This document shows positions 60,566 through 64,000 of a stretch of DNA of 64,000 nt, piece after piece. The notes under the pieces are model-generated. The model saw only the letters and a program-made list of their open reading frames with translations. It had not been told where the DNA came from and searched no databases. The number at the start of each line of letters is the position of its first letter. The stretch's first letter is position 1. The position numbers were made by a program, and so were the translations under genes. Source of the DNA: an uncultured Roseobacter sp. (lineage in GTDB: Bacteria > Pseudomonadota > Alphaproteobacteria > Rhodobacterales > Rhodobacteraceae); contig NZ_CANMNK010000003.1 in NCBI RefSeq assembly GCF_947499265.1, forward strand, positions 124,001 to 188,000, written 5' to 3'.

Positions 60566-62665
60566 TCAGAAACGCCACGTCGCCGACACTCCTACGGTCC
60601 GTGGCTTTCCAACGATATTCAGCCCGCCAAAACTCGTCGCTTCTGTGAATGTCTGATAACGCTCGTCAAAGAGGTTATCGACGAAGACGTCGACCCTGAA
60701 GATCTGGTTGTGGGCCAGCTCGGTCTCATAGCCCGCTGACACATCGACCACTGTGAATGAATCAAGTTTTGATTGGTTCAATGCGGATGTGCGGCTGCCC
60801 ACAAACCTCAGCTGTGCGGAGGCGTCGAAGCCGGTTCGACCCTGATACGCGACGCCAAGAGACGCAGTCGCTTCTGGTGACAGGGGTAATTTCTGACCCA
60901 GAAACGCCGTTTGTGTTGCCGAAACTTGGGTGATCTCTGCGTCGAGCAGACCAAGCCCGCCGGACACGCTAAACTCATCCGTCATCCGGTACACAGCCGA
61001 CAGCTCAAGCCCCATGCCTTCCGCTTCCGGGATGTTCCCGATCGCACTGTCGCCGCTGATCGGATAGGCTGCCGCGCCAGACACCTGCGCATCCTGCCAT
61101 TGATAGAAGAAGGCTGTTGCCGACAGATCCAGGGCCCCGTCAAGCGCCGTCGTTTGCGCATAAACCTCGTGCTGTTTCAAGTATTCCGGCGCGAAGGCAA
61201 CCGATGAAAAGGCAGCCGGGCTCAGTGCCGCACCCAGATCAACGTCAAGACCACCGCCGCGGAACCCTTCGGAGTAGGTATATCCAAGGGTCGTGCGCTC
61301 GTTGACCTCGTAGCGCAAGCCAAGCTTTGGCAGAAATACGTTTTCTGAAAAAGTGGCCGTTCCCACCAAAGCGCCGCTGCCATCCAAGCTGGTGCGCGTT
61401 CTTTTATCCTTTTCGTAGCGTCCACCCAGAATGACGGAAAGACCTTGCGCAACTGCGCTGGCATCCAATTCCACTTCGCCGAAAAGACCGGTGTTTTCGA
61501 TACGACCATCCACAGAGAACGCGAGTAATCCGTCATTGAAGCCTTTTTCGTCTTCCACGGATCGGATGATGCCCAGTACACCACTCGTTACAATCCCAAC
61601 ATCGCTAAACTGCAGATAAGCCTCGGCTTCTGCGAGTTCTTTGTCGAACCCGGTTTCTCCGAAAGAAAAGCCAAAAGGCGTTTCGCCGGTGTTCAAAAAT
61701 CGCAGTTCATTGTCAGAACTTGATATACGGGCCACAAATGTTGCCCTATCGCTCAGATCATATGTCAGGCGGGACGAATAGACGGTCTGGTCAACCTCTT
61801 CATAAGACGAGGCAAGCGCGAACACCCCGCTGACGCTCAGGTCCTCTATGTCGCCATTGAAGAACCCTTCTGTAGGTCCTTCCGCCTTGCTGCGCTCCGC
61901 CGAAAACAGCAGCTTCAAACGCGGCGCAGCAGCGGGTTCGAAGAGCAGCTTGGCCCGCAACCGTTCGCTACTTTCATCGTTGGGATCAAATCCGGCAGGC
62001 AGCGGGTTCGGCCCGTTTTGAATATAGCTGTCGCCTGATCCGAATTCGCCGACCAACCGAAACGCGAGTTGATCTTCCACCAGCGGCGTATTGAGCATGA
62101 ATGCCGTTTCAGCCTCCTGCTGATCGGTATAGAGAAAGCGCAAGGCGCCCTCGCGTTCAAAGACCGGGTCTTTGGTGTAGACCCGTATTGCGCCGCCAAG
62201 CGTGTTCCGACCTGTGCTTGCCGCCTGCGGCCCGCGTGCCACTTCGACGGAATCGATATCCCAACCGCTTGTCTGCGTTATGTTTGACGCTTCGCCTGAC
62301 GGAAGGGGTACATCGTCGACCAAAACCGGTACACGGGGCCGGGCACCTGCGGTGATTGCAGGGCGGTCGCCGCCCAAACCACCCACACCTCGAATGGCGG
62401 GTGGGATGAATCCTTCCGAGGCAAGCACATTCGCCTCATCCCCGATGACATCATCAATGTCGCGATTTGATGGTTTTGCGGCAACATCGCCAAGTATGAC
62501 CGTCGTACTGGGCGGCGCATCTTCAACGTCTCTCTCAACCTTGTCACCTCTGAGAACAACGACGCCCAGATCAAAAGGTATGTCTTGCCCGAAGGCGCTG
62601 CCAGCCACCAAGCTTAGCGAACTGGCAATGACAGCAACATACGCGCCGTCGCGTCGGATTTTCAT
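60566..62665 (-). CDS. TonB-dependent siderophore receptor
   Basis: A 699-residue receptor with signal peptide (AYVAVIASSLSLVAGSAFGQ), a TonB-box-like FDLGVVVLRGDK, plug EVARGPQAASTGRNTLGGAI and barrel ending RTVGVSATWRF with C-terminal Phe. The plug reads VPVLVDDVPLPSGEASN. Located before the MFS-reductase fusion, it likely imports the same ferric siderophore. GGAG seven bases before ATG 62665 sets the start. An AraC regulator is divergent from it. Confidence 0.88.
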   Translation of the reverse strand: MKIRRDGAYVAVIASSLSLVAGSAFGQDIPFDLGVVVLRGDKVERDVEDAPPSTTVILGDVAAKPSNRDIDDVIGDEANVLASEGFIPPAIRGVGGLGGDRPAITAGARPRVPVLVDDVPLPSGEASNITQTSGWDIDSVEVARGPQAASTGRNTLGGAIRVYTKDPVFEREGALRFLYTDQQEAETAFMLNTPLVEDQLAFRLVGEFGSGDSYIQNGPNPLPAGFDPNDESSERLRAKLLFEPAAAPRLKLLFSAERSKAEGPTEGFFNGDIEDLSVSGVFALASSYEEVDQTVYSSRLTYDLSDRATFVARISSSDNELRFLNTGETPFGFSFGETGFDKELAEAEAYLQFSDVGIVTSGVLGIIRSVEDEKGFNDGLLAFSVDGRIENTGLFGEVELDASAVAQGLSVILGGRYEKDKRTRTSLDGSGALVGTATFSENVFLPKLGLRYEVNERTTLGYTYSEGFRGGGLDVDLGAALSPAAFSSVAFAPEYLKQHEVYAQTTALDGALDLSATAFFYQWQDAQVSGAAAYPISGDSAIGNIPEAEGMGLELSAVYRMTDEFSVSGGLGLLDAEITQVSATQTAFLGQKLPLSPEATASLGVAYQGRTGFDASAQLRFVGSRTSALNQSKLDSFTVVDVSAGYETELAHNQIFRVDVFVDNLFDERYQTFTEATSFGGLNIVGKPRTVGVSATWRF

Positions 62666-62729
62666 AGCTGGGCTCCCACAAAGCGATTTTGTCTTACCTC
62701 TCATTGTGCGGCACGCCGGGTCTAACCCG

Positions 62730-62760
62730 TTTGTGCTTTGAAATGATGGATTTGTGCTTT
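62730..62760. promoter_or_regulatory. two TTTGTGCTTT direct repeats, 21 bases apart
   Basis: TTTGTGCTTT occurs at 62730-62739 and again at 62751-62760, so the copies are two helical turns apart. They lie between the divergent receptor (start 62665) and AraC gene (start 62793). This is the typical spacing of AraC-family half-sites and marks a likely operator controlling both genes. Confidence 0.55.
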
Positions 62761-62792
62761 TTTTGATAGTTTTAGTCAGGTATATACCAAAT

Positions 62793-63668
62793 ATGGGTTT
62801 GCTGACGATTGATATCGCACGCGCACGTCTTGAGGCGACGCAGGCTGAGGTTCACAACCTCTACGTGACCGAAGATCAAAGCGTTCTATTGTACCGGGCA
62901 AGCTATCCCGCACACGTCGGACACATCAGAAGTCTTCCGGCACTTTTCGTGACAATGTGTGTCTCGGGGGGCGGCCCAATGCGTCAGAGCACGTCGCTTC
63001 AGTTGATCGAGGCGGAGATCGCACCCGGAGATATTGGTCTTGTGCCGCCGAATTCGAAAGGCGCTGGCGAATGGCCGGAAATCTCCGTGATCACACTGGG
63101 GATCGCGATTGAAAGTGTGTCAGAGAGTTTTGGCGATGACTGGCCCCAAAAACTGAAGAGAGAGACCTTTTCAAAGGTCTTTCGTGATCCGCTTGTTGAA
63201 AGCACCTTGATGAGCGTCGGCCATACCCAAGCGGGAGACATCTCTGATGCGACGCTTTTTCATGCCGCCCACATGGTGACCCATCAATTGCTGGATCAAC
63301 CGTTCGAACCTGTTGCGAAATCAGGTGAGGCGTTTCCGCTCAGCGGGGCCAGTTTGAACAGGGTGAAACAATTGCTCGCCAAGAATTTGGATCGTCATGT
63401 AACAGTTGAAGAGATGGCAGCCACTGCCGGAATAAGCCGTCACCATTTTTCCCGCCGGTTCAAGGCTGCGACGGGTCAGTCGCCACATCAGTTTGCAATC
63501 CATGGAAAGCTGGAGCATGCAGCCCACCTGCTGGCGGAGGAAGAAAACGCGAGCGTCTTATCGATCGCGCAAAAGGTCGGTTACTGTAACCCTGCGCAAT
63601 TCGCCAAATTGTTCCGACGTCAGTTTGGTCTCTCACCAAGAAGTTGGCGAAGCCGAATGCCCAAGTAG
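62793..63668 (+). CDS. AraC-family regulator of the second receptor
   Basis: A 291-residue AraC protein: N-terminal effector domain about 1-190 (LFVTMCVSGGGPMRQSTSLQ is a cupin-like start), and C-terminal HTHs VEEMAATAGISRHHFSRRFK and SVLSIAQKVGYCNPAQFAKL followed by FRRQFGLSPRSWR. It has the same layout as AraC regulators of siderophore receptors. ATG 62793 is the best start; GTG 62754 overlaps the direct-repeat site. Divergent from the receptor at 60566-62665. Confidence 0.83.
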   Translation: MGLLTIDIARARLEATQAEVHNLYVTEDQSVLLYRASYPAHVGHIRSLPALFVTMCVSGGGPMRQSTSLQLIEAEIAPGDIGLVPPNSKGAGEWPEISVITLGIAIESVSESFGDDWPQKLKRETFSKVFRDPLVESTLMSVGHTQAGDISDATLFHAAHMVTHQLLDQPFEPVAKSGEAFPLSGASLNRVKQLLAKNLDRHVTVEEMAATAGISRHHFSRRFKAATGQSPHQFAIHGKLEHAAHLLAEEENASVLSIAQKVGYCNPAQFAKLFRRQFGLSPRSWRSRMPK

Positions 63669-63703
63669 GCATGAGCCCTCACTAGATTAGAGGTTTAAAA
63701 CGT

Positions 63704-64000
63704 TCACCCAGCGATCCCATCGAGATCTGTCCACACCAAATCGGATTTGTCCTCGCGCCACGCAAAACGCCGCATGTGATCACTGAGAACGGCACAAGTC
63801 TCTTTTCGATCAGAGGCACTTTCTGAACGAACCAGAAACAATAAACTGCTGCCATCGACATGTATCTCTGCCAACCCGCAAGAAAAACGCAACTCTGCCC
63901 GGTCGCCATCAACTGCAACGGGGATCTTATGCGAAAAGTGCCGGGTCAGACGGTCAAAATACGCCCGGGAATGTGACGAACGAAACTCAGCTTCGGAGCG
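63704..64000 (-). CDS. DUF2218 family protein, 5' end beyond window
   Basis: The last 98 residues plus stop are present. The translated segment reads SRAYFDRLTRHFSHKIPVAV, then ELRFSCGLAEIHVDGSSLLF and the C-terminal VLSDHMRRFAWREDKSDLVW, which matches the DUF2218 pattern (short helix with HFSHK, then strands, then an HxxRFAxxE helix). Such proteins occur with iron-siderophore genes, and their activity is not known. The N-terminal codons are off the right edge. It converges with the AraC gene. Confidence 0.78.
   Translation of the reverse strand, partial: RSEAEFRSSHSRAYFDRLTRHFSHKIPVAVDGDRAELRFSCGLAEIHVDGSSLLFLVRSESASDRKETCAVLSDHMRRFAWREDKSDLVWTDLDGIAG

Overview
The window reads as chromosomal DNA of an alphaproteobacterium, most likely a marine Rhodobacterales/Roseobacteraceae member. 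The basis is a GC-rich sequence with many GTG starts, tight ATGA/GTGA gene overlaps, a carnitine-to-betaine operon of roseobacter type, a PutR/PutA pair, an hmu-type heme locus and a cobalamin-riboswitch ABC operon. No database search was run; assignments rest on motifs, lengths and context.

Layout. 0-2.7 kb: carnitine catabolism (carnitine dehydrogenase, lipocalin lipoprotein, BKACE cleavage enzyme) with a divergent GlxA/CdhR-type regulator. 2.7-10.4 kb: aldo/keto reductase, YceI, MFS permease, metG and a large chemoreceptor. 10.8-16.1 kb: a membrane-anchored class C-type serine hydrolase, an alpha/beta hydrolase, a membrane-embedded AraC regulator and a class D beta-lactamase-like protein. 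16.6-19.8 kb: a 1059-residue secreted RCC1/RTX protein. 20.0-21.8 kb: a three-gene operon ending in a hydrolase.

21.8-31.0 kb is a complete heme uptake locus: tonB-exbD-exbD-exbB-periplasmic protein-hmoA-hmuR on the minus strand and hmuSTUV on the plus strand. One of its two ExbD proteins lacks the usual membrane aspartate. 31.1-34.7 kb is a cobalamin riboswitch followed by a DUF1636 protein and an ABC importer, presumably for B12. 34.8-46.3 kb is mostly housekeeping: small proteins, tRNA-Leu(UAA), putR/putA, rhomboid protease, inositol monophosphatase, a PhyH-like dioxygenase and dusA.

The most unusual part is 46.4-64.0 kb. A three-gene translationally coupled operon encodes an amine oxidase, a GNAT acetyltransferase and a stand-alone NRPS. 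The NRPS order is unknown N-terminal region, adenylation, carrier protein, GNAT-like region. Its adenylation pocket spells the cysteine code D-L-Y-N-L-S-L-I. Next to it lie degraded fragments of two transposase families. Beyond them is a ferric-siderophore uptake and reduction locus with two TonB receptors, two AraC regulators, an MFS permease, a siderophore-interacting reductase and a single-chain fusion of MFS permease, DUF2218-like segment and reductase. A separate DUF2218 gene begins off the right edge. Together these look like an accessory metal-acquisition region, possibly with its own small cysteine-derived product; that link is inference.
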